NCBI GenBank assembly: GCA_031841125.1 | Contig: CM063114.1 | Coordinates: 55,884,955-55,948,954 of the forward strand | DNA from: Acanthococcus lagerstroemiae | Taxonomy: Eukaryota > Arthropoda > Insecta > Hemiptera > Eriococcidae | Reading direction: 5' to 3' | Length of the DNA stretch: 64,000 nt | Shown here: positions 1 to 10,828 of the stretch, in pieces | How positions within the stretch are numbered: position 1 is the first letter of the stretch | How the letters are laid out: every line of letters starts with the position of its first letter | Notes under the pieces: generated by a model | The model's input: the letters and a program-made list of their open reading frames with translations, nothing else | What the model was told of the DNA's origin: nothing | The model's database searches: none | Made by a program: the position numbers and the translations under genes

Positions 1-531
1 CTCGAATGTAAATCCCCGATCAAAATACTCACAACACAACTGTTGGCATCAACCAAAGCAAAAAGAACGAAGAGTACCTTACGGCTATAAGACAGTTTAT
101 GATTAGTTGATACTGTTAGCTGTTACAGTGTTACTAAGTACTGACTGCGACTGGTGCCTGCAAGCTGGTCTACAATAAATTCTCAATTTTCCCTGAAAAT
201 AACTTCTCACCCAAAATTTCTTTCCTTCCCCGTTTTTTCCCCGGGAATAATCCCACCGCCCATCACTACCTAGTACTTCAGCATCGAAACTCGCTCACCT
301 ATCGTATTGTTGATTGTTATGGTGTTGCTCTCTTACCTCAAAATATCACGCATGCCTCTTCCCTGTACTGTGTTCTCGCTTCAACATTCGCATCAAAACT
401 GACTCGACTCCTGCAGCTTCTTCCTCGTCACGGATCCACCAGAACTGACATTCGATATAATCAAGAATGGTATGTTGACTCGATCGTTAAACTTCTTCCT
501 CATCTGAATGAATAAGGAATTTGGTATGCCG
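1..531. other. Downstream flank of the stargazin-like gene; no gene seen
   Basis: This stretch lies 3' of the TGA at 532-534 on the minus strand, so at least part should be 3' UTR. No clear minus-strand AATAAA was seen, so the transcript may end outside the window. No repeat family was recognised. Confidence 0.4.
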
Positions 532-1349
532 TCATAAATTGAAATCGTCGCAGGATAGCTGCTGCATTTCGGAGATCTTATTACACGCGCTCTTCTCCAC
601 GATGTGGTATTTATTCGGATTCCCGCTGCAGCTCTTCATCCTTGGTAACGTGTTCTGCACACATACGTTTTGGTGGTACTGGGCCGGATTGAACGTGTTC
701 GACGATGACGCCGCCGAAGAACTGGGACCGTCCATGGACAATATATTACAGCCGCCCAACGTGGAGTACCTCTTATTGCTGCCGGATGAGTAGTTCAGGC
801 ACCTGTAATTCCTGGTATTGAGAGTGGCGAAATTGCCTTTTCTACCCTTGAACGAGCACTGGATGAATTTGTCGTCCGACTCCTTGGTTTGGTGACCGCT
901 CTCCTCCGTACTGTCTTCGGCCTGATCGGCGTTCAAGAATGTCGAACAGATATCCGGCGGCGTTTCGGACAGAACGCCGTTCGCGTCTTCCGTTTGCATT
1001 TTGCCCTCCGTTTTGGCGGGCTCGTCCGGCTTCACGAGGCAGCCGGTGTCCTTGGCCGAGAAGTACGAATTCGGCGATTTGTCTTCTCGCATCGGCATGA
1101 TGTCCTTGATGATCTGGGCCAGGGTCTGGCAGCGTCTGTAGTGCACGGTGATGCAGACAACGCCGGCCATTTCGGCGCAGATACAGGCCAAGCTGGCGAA
1201 GAAGAAACACCAACCGTATTTATAGCTGTGCGAACGTCTCGACTCCTGGATATCCCAGCTGAGTCGATCGTACGAGGCGGTAGCGTGACCGGCGAACGCG
1301 TCCGTTAACACGCACACGAATATAAACAAGCCAGCTGCTAAAGATAGTC
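532..1349 (-). CDS. stg1: Terminal coding exon of a stargazin-like (TARP / CACNG family) gene
   Basis: TARPs are four-pass claudin-superfamily proteins that traffic and tune AMPA-type glutamate receptors or calcium channels at the plasma membrane. The exon opens at an acceptor after a pyrimidine-rich tract ending TTTGTTTAG and reads in phase 1. It encodes a third membrane segment (LSLAAGLFIFVCVLTDAFAG), a short extracellular loop, the family-typical YKYGW motif leading into a fourth segment (CFFFASLACICAEMAGVVCI), a basic stop-transfer HYRRC, and a cytoplasmic tail of about 170 residues rich in Ser and Asn, ending DDFNL before a TGA at 532-534. The reading frame runs further upstream to 1476, but that part is AT-rich intron. 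Its splice phase and content join the exon at 47544-47668. The tail is not similar to anything I recognise. Family assignment is firm; orthology to Drosophila stg1 is inferred. Confidence 0.88.
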
Positions 1350-1476
1350 CTAAACAAACAGAGAAGACATATAAGCCAATTATTATAATATATTTTATAC
1401 CCTGTTTCTGAAAAATAGTTACGATATTTATATTCTCCCGGTCGTCGTCATCGTTATCGTGCACAATGTCTCTCAA

Positions 1477-1989
1477 CTTGGGCGTTTTCAGCCTTTCCGG
1501 CTGAGATTTTTTGGGGCTAACGAGTGCTGAAAAATGCCGTCTTCAGTTTCAGATGTCACCGAAATATGGGCGAATTAAATTTTTATTACCGGTTTTAAAC
1601 GCACATAAAATTGTAAAAGGTTTATGGGGCGAATGTTTCTTTCGCTAACATCTTCGGCGAAGTAAGCGTTCGTTTTTATTTCTTTTGCGGCACGAAAAAG
1701 TTCCCCTCCCAGAGCCTCAATCGGTTCATTAATTGGGACAAAATTAGGGTTAAACCATTGAATACGTGACCCCGGATAAAAACATGCTCCTTAGCGTCGA
1801 AAAATCGATTCTGAGGGTTTTTGCGAATCCTGGTAGGTATGTAGACGTACTTTCACTGATAATAATGATGCGAAATTCCAAAAATCGTTTCTTGAATCTC
1901 GGAAAAAATCAACAGCCGAGGACGAGCTATGCAAACTGCGACATCTCTATTTCCCGTTTCTCAAAAACTAGTTTTCTTAGTCTAGCGAA
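1477..1989. other. Intronic stretch without recognised feature
   Basis: Sequence just upstream of the terminal exon on the minus strand, of fairly balanced composition. I see no exon, repeat or RNA gene in it. Confidence 0.3.
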
Positions 1990-2080
1990 CAGGGTGGCTA
2001 CTTTTCCCCCGAGGATAAAATTCACTGACTTTTCCAGAGTTTTCCAGTCCATTTTCCAACTTTTTCGTAACGTTATTTGT
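1990..2080 (+). repeat. Solo end of a CAGGGTG-type terminal-inverted-repeat element
   Basis: It begins CAGGGTGGCTAC and continues with the CTGACTTTTCCAG and TTTTCCAG motifs also found inside both ends of the 25219-27838 element. No matching right end with CACCCTG was found nearby, so it is a truncated end. The family is likely hAT-like by TIR style, which is inference. Confidence 0.45.
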
Positions 2081-2420
2081 TTGCGATATAATTTTTTTTT
2101 TGACGATTTTTCCCCCTACTTCCAATATTTTGTGATTTTCTAGGTAGCAGAAAGAGAGTTTTAGAAATAACGAAGCATTCATTTCTTTCATATAAGAAAC
2201 AATCAATTCATTTTGCAAAGTTTTTCATAAACAACACACGTGAGCACTCAAAGTTATTCAGCATAGTCAAATTAAAACGCCATTTTGTAAAAAAGAAGAA
2301 GGAAAAAAATACAAGAAAACAATAGTTATTTATAATAATGAACTCAAAAATATTTGGCATTGTTAAATTCGAGCACCATTTTTTTTTTTGGGGGGGGGGG
2401 GGATTAATTAGGGATCCGTC

Positions 2421-3090
2421 GTGCAGACAACTGATGAGGAAAAGAGGAAACAGTCAGGAACGCAGAGAAGGAAGGCACAACGTGAGAAACGGAGACAGCA
2501 GGAGGACGATGGAGGAACCAAGGAGAGCAAACCTGAAAAGGGAGTCTCTGCGGGAACTCCACTGGCAGGTAAGAGACCGCGGGAAACCCGTCGACGAGAC
2601 CTGAGAAGGCGCCGCCGAAGAAGAGCAGGACGACGGCCTACGCTTCGGCGGCGGCAGAAGAAGGGCATAAAATGACTATCTTTCAGGACGGTTACACGAA
2701 GACCACTCTGACGGCCGAGGAAGCAAAGGGCGCCAAAGGTGTTATTCGTGAGATACTTGGGGAACTACCGGAGACGACGTTACCAAACATCAAACAAATA
2801 ACGCTCTTTCAAGGTACATTGCAGGTGGTATGCAAACATACCAACAACAACGGATCCATGCGACGACCATCAGGGGCTGCCCACAAGGGTGAGTACTCGC
2901 TCCCCTACTGTGGAGCCTGGTGGTGGAGAGTTTGCTGGAGGAGTTAAATGGTCAAAAAATATACACACACTATGCTGATGATTTTTGGCTGCGGTGGTAA
3001 CCGGCAAATTTCCGGGAACCATCACGGAGTTAACGCAGTGGGGACTACGATGTGTGGAAAAATTGACTGCTGCCTTTGAATGCAGTAGCG
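2421..3090 (+). pseudogene. Deleted LOA-like LINE: ORF1 piece joined to reverse transcriptase piece
   Basis: The first frame (2421-2675) encodes a Lys/Arg/Glu-rich N-terminus ending in an arginine-rich run. The next ORF (2672-2890) contains KTTLTAEEAKGAKG, ELPETTLPNIKQ and FQGTLQVVCKH, resembling the DUF4780-type domain seen in ORF1 of many insect LINEs. Without a gap it passes into reverse transcriptase: RGCPQG, a stop at 2890-2892, then VLAPLLWSLVVESLLEEL and a YADD box (THYADDFW, about 2966-2990), followed by ELTQWGLRCVEK typical of the region after YADD. Thus most of ORF1's end, the endonuclease and the front of the RT are missing. A 44-bp minisatellite begins where the frame ends. The clade is judged from the GCPQG-VLxPLLW pattern; R1/I-group relatives are possible. 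Confidence 0.6.
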
Positions 3091-3515
3091 GTAATTTGAG
3101 TACCGCAGTACCACTGCCTTTCTAAGCGGCAGCGGTAATTTGAGTACCGCAGTACCTCTGCCTTTTTAAGCGGTAGCGGTAATTTGAGTACCGCAGTACC
3201 GCTGCCTTTTCCAGCAGTAGCGGTAATTTGAGTACCGCAGTACCACTGCCTTTCTAAGCGGCAGCGGTAATTTGAGTACCGCAGTACCTCTGCCTTTTCT
3301 AGTGGTAACGGTAATTTGAGTACCGAAGTACCTCTGCCTTTTTAAGCGGTAGCGGTAATTTGAGTACCGCTGCCTTTTTAAGTGGTAGCGGTAATTTGAG
3401 TACCGCAGTACCGCTGCCTTTTCTAGTGGTAACGTAATTTGAGTACCGCAGTAACTCTACCTTTTTAAGCGGTAGCGGTAATTTGAGTACCGCAGTACCG
3501 CTGTAATTTGAGTAA
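3070..3515 (+). repeat. 44-bp minisatellite, about 10 units
   Basis: Units read GCGGTAATTTGAGTACCGCA then GTACCxCTGCCTTTxTAAGC and repeat about every 44 bases, with some shortened units near 3360-3480. Each unit contains the imperfect palindrome GGTAATTTGAGTACC. A long minus-strand ORF (3299-3532) is only the repeat read in an open frame. Confidence 0.9.
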
Positions 3516-3768
3516 ATAATAATAATAATCAATAAATCAAAGGATGTATTTGCAAAATTTCACTTTTCAAATTTACAAACATACTCCTAATGGGCCCCAT
3601 GGCCCGAAATGGAGGATCTATATCATTACTACTACTACTATCGCCGGTGCCTGCATCCACTGTTGTTCGTTATTTATTGACGTTAGAGTTCGTTTTAAAA
3701 GTGTTCATGTAAGTTAAGTGTTTTGTTAGTTTATTGGTTTTAGTATACGTAGAGTTTAATGTGAGACA

Positions 3769-3894
3769 ATGAGTGATAGCGGCCTTGAACGAGGGGGCAC
3801 CGACGAAGATATGCCCCTGTTGGACTCACACAATCAAAAATCATCTAATTGCAGTCAGCAGGCAATGTGGGAATTTATTTCTTATTTAACATAG
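3769..3894 (+). other. Small unrecognised ORF (41 codons)
   Basis: ATG at 3769 opens MSDSGLERGGTDEDMPLLD and runs to TAG at 3892-3894. It is acidic and hydrophilic and follows an AT-rich leader. It could be the start of a LINE ORF1 cut by the minus-strand LINE whose 3' end abuts it. No family is recognised, and coding status is doubtful. Confidence 0.2.
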
Positions 3895-5300
3895 TGTATG
3901 TGTGTATAAATTTTTAATTAAAGATGGTGTTTATATATTTTTTGTATTCACATATTTTTAGTAGGCGCCTAGCAGCAGGCACTAGTTTGTTGAAGAGTTC
4001 GTATCCTTTAAATCTTGCTTGGAGTCTGGAATGCGATTTTCGCTATGCTGGAAAAGCTGACGTTGGCCCGGCTCCTGAACGAGTTCTTGTTATAGTATTA
4101 TAAATTCTGAATAAAAACTTGTTTTTGAATACAAACATTAACATTCGTTTCTTATAGAGATTTTTGAAGGACGAGACTGAGAGTCTGTTGTATAAGATTT
4201 TTTCGCTTTCTGTACGGCTAGTATTTAAAATACACCTTGTTAGTTTGTTTTGAAGCACTTTCAGGGGTTGTATATGGCATGATCCTTTCCCAGTGTATGA
4301 TGCCATAGCTTAAGACCGATTCGTATAGGGCGAGGTATATCCTTCGTAGGTGGTTTATTTTAAAGTGATTTCTTAGATGGAAGAAAAGGTAATTCAATTT
4401 CCTGAGTTTCCCCTGTAGCTGGATGGAGTGGTCATGCCAGGTCAGCTTTTCGTCTATGGTGAGCCCCAGGTATGTTATCATTTTGGTTTGATTTAATTTC
4501 TCACAATTGCATGGTAACGGAGAACTGTGGTTGTGGAAGGTTAAGTTTAAGTCACTTGACCACGAGGGTGTTTTGTAGCCAAATACAACATAGGTAGTTT
4601 TATTGTGGTTTAAGCTCAAACGGTTGGCACGGAACCATGTGGTTAATAGTCGTTGATCGTGGAAGAATGCTTCATTAATTTGGTTGTGGTTTTCGCTACT
4701 ATAGAGTAATGACAGGTCGTCAGCAAAGGCAAGAGTCTCGGCCCGTAATGGTAATTCGAAAATGTCATTTAGGTAAATATTGAATAACACTGGACCGAGA
4801 ACACTACCCTGCGGCACGCCACTGCATACACTTAAGGATTGCGTCCTTACGTCGTTGAGCTCCACACATTGCTGTCTGTTATTCAAATAAGATTTGAACC
4901 AGCTGAATAGAGGTCCCGCAATTCCAGCCTTTTCTAGTTTGTAGGCAAGGATTTGATGATCAACTGTGTCAAATGCTTTCTCGAGGTCCAGATAAATTCC
5001 CACTGTTGCATTATTTTTTCCAAACTGTCGGTCACAGAAGTTATATGGGAGAAGAGAGCCAGATCAGTAGATTTAGTTTTCATGAAACCATACTGTTTTG
5101 GGGAGAAAAAATGTATGTGATTTAAAAAATTTACGAGTTTTTCTTTCACCACTGATTCAAAAATTTTGGAAAAAGTAGAGAGAAGAGATATAGGTCTATA
5201 ATTTTGAACCTGTGTCTTGTCTCCTTTTTTGTAAATGGGTATAATTTTCGCCATCTTGAGGGGCTCTGGAAATTCCCCAGCTTCCAAGGACTGGTTAAAA
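3875..5300 (-). mobile_element. L2/CR1-like LINE, 5' truncated, reverse transcriptase with frameshift
   Basis: The minus strand encodes an RT in two frames: 5287-4934 (PLKMAKIIPIYKKGDKTQ, YRPISLLSTFSKIFESVV, QYGFM) and 5003-4218 (LDLEKAFDTVDHQIL, SGVPQGSVLGPVLFNIYLND, AFADDLSLLY at about 4715-4745, YLGLTIDEKLTW). A third frame (4306-4043) continues QPLKVLQNKLTRCILN and leads to the usual end LFNKLVPAARR near 3980. The 3' end is AT-rich with AATAAA-like sequence near 3870. Endonuclease and ORF1 are absent, so the copy is 5' truncated near 5300. The short EN-RT style and GVPQGSVLGP box place it in the Jockey/CR1/L2 assemblage; the exact clade is uncertain. It is related to, but distinct from, the plus-strand LINE at 54780. 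Confidence 0.85.
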
Positions 5301-6954
5301 AGAGGAGGTCCCCCCTTTAGGCATGTACTAATAAGTCACTCGAAACTTAAAATTCAAAAGGTGACGCGAATTTTTTTAGAAGTTTTTCACTTTTGGTGAA
5401 TAACTGCGTAATAAGGTTAAGAATTCAAATCCGTTTCGAAACAGGAGAATTTTCCAAATTTTTGGTCACCGAACCCCCTTTAAGTATGCACTACTTTTTC
5501 AGCCACTTTTTTGCGGTACAATGCCCCCATGGGTTAAAGGAGTAGTGAGGGGGTGTACGCTGTTATTAGGGGACTCCATACATTTCTATGCGGGCCTCGT
5601 AGTGATCCGCCATGTCACCTTGTGGCAGGTAAAATCGCGGGAATGGCAGTCAACTAAATTAAGCTCGTGTGATCGCACCGATTCCTCTCCTCTTTCCCTC
5701 GTCACTCCGCGTGCAGGTGAAAATCTGCCTGTGGAATGACGACGCCACAATTTTCCATTTCCTTTTCCTCCTCCCGCCTGTTTTCCTTATCATTTGGTTG
5801 TTCTCTGTGTAAATCCGTACAAAGGGTTTCTACAATACTTTTTTCTAATCTGCTGGTCCTGGGTGCCATTTGCACGAGAGAAATTTCTTTTTCGCTCCTC
5901 TGAACTGGTTTCTTCTTGGTGATATTGTTTCAAACTTTTTTTTCTCTCTCTTCAGATTTGCTGGATTACTTTGAACTGCCGTCTTCGCGGGTGCGCGACT
6001 TTTCCATTTCTGGAATTCGTGTGGTGTTACAGTTTTACTTCTTCTTCGATTTCGGAGTTTGTTTATGTCTGCCACCCGCCATGTGGTTTTTACTTCGCAG
6101 TGTGTTTTTGTTCTCGCTTTCTCTTCGTTCCCCCCCCCCCCAATAAAATAAAATGTTTGTAATGTCTAATTAGGGTCCGTATTGGGGGGGGGGGGCATGG
6201 GCAACTGGCAAGAGAATGTGAGAATGGAAGTTTCTCGTTTTCTTAACGTTTTTCGTTCCGGAACTTGAAACGACTGAACATGTGATCTGGGTAATCACCT
6301 TCCTTTCCCTGGCAATACCACGCCTGAGAGGTCTCTTGTGAGCTAGTCGGGATACTTACTCAGATTTTCTGGGCTTTTCTTGGAGGGCCAGTTACGCCGA
6401 GATTTCGATCTAAGCACGTCCTCCGATCGTGAGGCAGGAAGGTGCGACCGGAGACAAATTTCGGCATTTCTTTGTGAATACCCTGTCTCGGGGTCGTTCA
6501 TAAAAAGACGCCACAACCTCTGGCGGGTTCATTTCGAACGGACCAAAACAGCGTCATGGCGGATTTACGGCGTTTCGAGTACGCAATTTTATTAACACCA
6601 GCTGATTAGGATATCCGTAGAATATTCACGGCGTTACAATTATACAATTCTATTAACACTCCTGTTATGTGGTTGCTGCATTCGAATTTGAAGTGCTCAA
6701 CGTATTATTTTTTATGATATGACATTTTGATTTGAAATCACGAATATTAGGGCGGACAGAAAAACTATTTTCTTCCCGACTGATAATCGGAGATTGTATC
6801 ATTTTTTTATCTGTACTGTCTTTCTCGTTTTTTCTTTCTTATTAAATGAGATTTTTGGCACTTAACGATGCCTACTGGCTAATAATAATTATTATTAATA
6901 TTGTACCGAGAAAAGTATACTGATGATGAATTATTACTTTAATTAAAGTTAACA
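5301..6954. other. Gene-free stretch with two long C/G runs
   Basis: No coding homology was seen. It contains an 11-C run (6131-6141) and a 12-G run (6184-6195) flanking an AT-rich patch, and TTAGGG-like TAATTAGGGTCCG text near 6168 that resembles the start of the LOA-like scrap at 2403. The remainder looks like diverged repeat or unique intron. Confidence 0.3.
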
Positions 6955-7090
6955 ATGAAAATTCTTTATTCTACCTTTATCAGATCAGTATTGGAATTCT
7001 CCTCTGTGGTATGGGATCTCAAAACTCAACAAGGTAAGGATAACATTGAGAAAATTCAAAAAAGATTTTTGAAATACTTATATTGCAAAA
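6955..7090 (+). pseudogene. LINE reverse transcriptase C-terminal scrap
   Basis: The ATG at 6955 opens MKILYSTFIRSVLEFSSVVW, then IEKIQKRFLKYLYCK, the conserved block after the RT of CR1/L2/Jockey LINEs (ILYxxxxRSxLEYxSxVWxP, IERVQKRFLR). It stops abruptly where RTE-like sequence starts at about 7094. Only about 45 residues survive. Confidence 0.65.
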
Positions 7091-7093
7091 TCT

Positions 7094-7455
7094 TTACATA
7101 TCATCAGAGGAAGGGGTAGACCTGCACAGAGATGGAGTCAAGAAATTGTAAGAAAGGTAGGGGTGCTGTGGGGTAGAGCAGCCCAAAACAGGAAAGTCTG
7201 GGATAGGATTGGGGAGTCCTTTTCCCGGGAATGGGCGGGCCCTAGTATATAAACGAGAAGAGCACCCGGCGTAAGCCCAAGTACGACGAAACTCAGCAAT
7301 CAAATCTCCGGGCACCATTAGCGAAAAATGTGGCGCAAACATCTACACTCGACCTTGTCTCACAATGGTACTACGTCATATGTACTATACCACTGTTAAC
7401 TGCATCGGTCAGCAAACTATTAAAGGCTATTTTTGAATTTGAATTTGAACAGGGC
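7094..7455 (+). mobile_element. RTE-type LINE 3' end with short-repeat tail
   Basis: The frame RGRGRPAQRWSQEIVRKVG followed by RAAQNRKVWDRIGESFSREW is the tail of RTE-clade polyproteins (GRP-RWxDDI, W-AQDRxxWR). The stop is near 7250. About 180 bases of 3' UTR end in tandem TTTGAA units near 7430-7455, the usual RTE tail. Joined directly to the different LINE scrap at 6955-7090, so the junction is a recombination or insertion scar. Confidence 0.65.
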
Positions 7456-9226
7456 AGTTTTACCCCGGACCAAAAATTTGAGTTTAAAAACCACTAAATA
7501 TCTATGACTATTATTAATATGTTTTAATTGAAATTGAGTGAAATACTGACATAGTTATGGGTTATTTGTGATTTGATTAAAATTTATGATGCCTGGGTTA
7601 CACCCAACTGCTGAAAATACCACACTTTTTGGGACCTAGGTGCAGCACTTTCCCTTACATTATGCAGTTATTTTTTATCTAAACCAAAAAGAAGTCAATA
7701 AAGTAATAATTTTCTTGAATTCGCAATTTTCCTTGCGTTTCACCGACTGACGTTGAATATGCCGCCTCTATACAAAAGTTTCTCATCCAAGCAAAAATAC
7801 AGTCGATGAGTTACAGGTTTCTACTCGTAGATTTTGTCGACTAAATGGTTGAATTCACCAGATTCATGGAAATGTATTCCCTGCCCTCCCACCCCCACTC
7901 GTTCCAATCCTGCAGACATGATCTACAATCGATATAATCAAATGTTAAAAACCCTCATTAAATCATACACGATTTCAGATAAGATCAGATCATAATAATT
8001 TGATCTCACCCAAAAAGGGTAATTAATTTTGAATTTTGGACAAGACTTGATCTCGATCAGCTTTTGAGCCGTAATCTATATCCGATTACCGATCATTCCA
8101 TTTATGTTCTTGCCCGGATCTCCAACCAGGTATGTTTTGAAATGCCTCACGTACAGTTTGACGACCTCTTCGCGCTCTTGGGCTTCACATCGGAGTTCAA
8201 GTATCTGAAAATCAGTAGTCAGAATATTTCATAAGACTCCCGCTCTTACCCATACCATTTATAATAAATTTATTCGATCTTATGAATATTGCCTAAATGA
8301 CGGTGCGGTTTCATCTAACAAATCCGAAAGCTCGAAAACTTTCCTCTAACTCTATCGCGATACAGAAATATTCTTGTAGATGAATAAAACACCCGAAAAT
8401 GGTTAAAGGACACTTCAAGATTCCATAGAACTGTAACTTCAAAAAATAAAAAGCTTTATAATTTCCTGCGCCGCTATTTTGATAACATGATATTTTTTTC
8501 TCGTGTTATTTTCCCCTTCTTTTAAGATCGTTTCGAACTCGAAAATGATATTAACTCTGGATCGAAATGTGAATGGCATCAAATACTGCTGAAAATAATC
8601 TTCAATGGATTTACTATACTGTGTTTCGTCGGCCATTATTAGACGAATGAGCAACTTCGTATAAACAAGATTTAACTCTCAACTAAAACGTTTCTTGCCA
8701 AGGTTTTTTTTTTTTTTTTTTTTTTTGTCGTGCTCATTGGATTTTGAAATAGATATTATCCGCTGGCTTCCCTTCATCGATTCGGGTACGATAATAATTC
8801 TCGTATAAAGGATGAAAATGTATGAATGGTTCACGTTTTCTAAATTCTGTTTTAAGCCTTAGAATTGTAGAAATAAAAACCGAAAAAAGTTGTTTTAACG
8901 GCAGATTGGGTAATCGCATGGTATATTCTCAGTGAAAACGAATCCACTTTTTTTTTTAAATAATTTGAATTCGTCTCGTAAAATAGAGTAATTAGCACCA
9001 GCGCCGACTCTGAAGCTCTCTGAAAATTTTTTCTCCCACAAGAAGACATGATGTATGGAGAAATTTTCTAAATTCGAAAAATTCAAAAATGTTGAGTTGA
9101 GAATGTTTTTGTACTCAATTTTTTACGCCGAGTTCAAATTCAGTGTTCAAATTTGGCGCGGTGACACTCCGTTCCGGAGATAGGTTCGAAAATGTTGTAG
9201 AAATTAGTTGTAAAATGAATCTAGCT
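7456..9226. other. Gene-free AT-rich stretch
   Basis: No exon or element was recognised. It contains a 23-base poly-T run at 8704-8726, possibly the tail of an unrecognised minus-strand retroposon. The open frames in it are short and low-complexity. Confidence 0.3.
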
Positions 9227-9264
9227 CAATTTTGACGACGAATTTGAATTCGTCGTCAAAATTG
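9227..9264. repeat. 38-bp near-perfect palindrome
   Basis: An 18-base arm CAATTTTGACGACGAATT, a TG centre, then the exact complement arm. A looser relative of the arm occurs about 110 bases upstream (ACGCCGAGTTCAAATTC). It looks like the core of a foldback MITE; no target-site duplication could be assigned. Confidence 0.8.
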
Positions 9265-9529
9265 ACGCTGGAAGACTTCAAATTGGACAACAAGGCCAAC
9301 GGAGCAAATCACGCGTCTCAACAGAGTGTCAATAACTGAAAGTGCCCACGGCCCACAGGCTCAACCCCCCCTCAGGTAAGTCCGGTTAGCGGAGGGGGGT
9401 ACGAACAAAACTCCTCAGCCTTAACCACCCAAACCCATAAAATAAACGAAACCCCCCCCCCCAAAGCAACAGATCCCAAAAACAAAACAATGATAAAATA
9501 AATAAAATCAAAAATAAACAAGAAACTTA

Positions 9530-10551
9530 CACTAAACATCGGAACAATGAACGTTAGACACTCAGCACCAAAATCAAAATCTTTGAAGAGCAATGGGAGC
9601 CGTTAACATACTGGATACGAGGTAGAAAAAACGAAAAGATTTAATCAAACAAAAAATAAAAAACATTCTTTCACACTGAAGCACCAAGGTCAAAGGGGTG
9701 GATCCTAATAAACCCAAAACCAAAAATAATAATCTTAGAAATGAGGGAATGTCGGATAGGATAGCAATACTAAACGGGAAATCCAAAGAAAATATGGCGC
9801 TGATCCGTCTACCCCCACTGCGTCTCGAGAGAAAAAGATGAATTTTACGAATGTTAGGCAACTACACAAATGGAACAAAAAAGGCAGAAATAATAATCTT
9901 TGGAGTTAAATAGCCAAAGGTAAAGTAAAGTGGAAAAAGACCAACTAACGTCAAATATAATTACGTTTAAGCGAAATAGCAGGGTGGAAAATTATCAAAT
10001 CTGCCAAGAATTTGACAAAAATCATAAATGTTTTTAAGAAAAAATGAGATGGACCTGGATCAGGCAAACCCAAATACAGGAATCAATGACTTTCCCTCAC
10101 CCTAAAAAATAATAAACTTGAGGAGAATAGCAAAAACATTTAAATTGTCTCCGATCAAGCTAAGTATCAGCTAGTTGCCTAAATCATACCCTACAAAAAC
10201 CTGAAACAAAAAGCTTAGATAAAAGAAAGCAAAAAAGATATCAAGCACAAAACGAAAGTATAAAAAAGCAAAAGAAATCTTAGATAGCTTATGGGAGATA
10301 AGGAGAAGACTTCTTAACAAGAAAAATAAAAGCAACAAGGATAAGGTAGAGCTAAATATGGTCTCAAAAAAGATAAAAAGTATTCAAAGAGAGAAAGAAG
10401 AGAGGTGGAAAACAGAACTGATTAACAATGCTTTGGAAAACACAAAAAATATGAAAAAATTAAATCGAAATCTAGCATTAGGCTCCCAACTAACAACATA
10501 TCTTATAAATAAACAAGGCAATAAAGTGTATGATCGGAGACAAATAAACAA
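9530..10551 (+). mobile_element. Decayed RTE-type LINE, abutting the Jockey 3' end
   Basis: The plus strand near 9530-9560 (CTTACACTAAACATCGGAAC then AACGTTAGAC) matches the start of the endonuclease in the minus-strand RTE at 53.07 kb (TLNVRTL). The 10358-10560 frame encodes ENTKNMKKLNRNLALGSQLT and NKQGNKVYDRRQINN, matching the block before the RT in that copy (NFKNMRKSLSQGLQWTTYF, EGKKIYDRTEINN). Between them the frame is broken many times. The element is cut at about 10551 by the poly(A) end of the oppositely oriented Jockey element. No continuation was identified beyond the Jockey 5' end. Confidence 0.7.
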
Positions 10552-10828
10552 TTTTTTTTTTTAATGAGTTTTATTTGAACTGTACAGAGTACATTTACAA
10601 AATAGAGCTAGGTACAATAGAACGAGTAGAACGAAATACATTGCTAGACGATCGTGCAATCACGACGCCAAGAGGATGAAGAGGGTTGACAATAGCAGTA
10701 GTTGGGTAAAGAGAGAAGAGACGATTAATTACAACTTAAAAGTATCGTGAGAAATCAACGTACGAAAAAGTAAAATTAAAATTAGAGTGAGAAATATGAG
10801 ATTAAGAGTAGATTAACAGTAATTTTAG

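Noticed and set aside
889..1308. Plus-strand 139-residue frame and minus-strand 123-residue frame (842-1213)
   Set aside because: Both are other-frame shadows of the stargazin-like terminal exon, which has splice sites and family motifs.
1350..1476. Extension of the stargazin-like frame to an ATG at 1476
   Set aside because: The added residues are Ile/Tyr/Asp-rich intron translation; a good acceptor lies at 1350 and the phase fits the upstream exon.
3299..3532. Minus-strand ORF with repeated LKLPLPLKK peptides
   Set aside because: It is the 44-bp minisatellite read in an open frame, not a repetitive protein gene.
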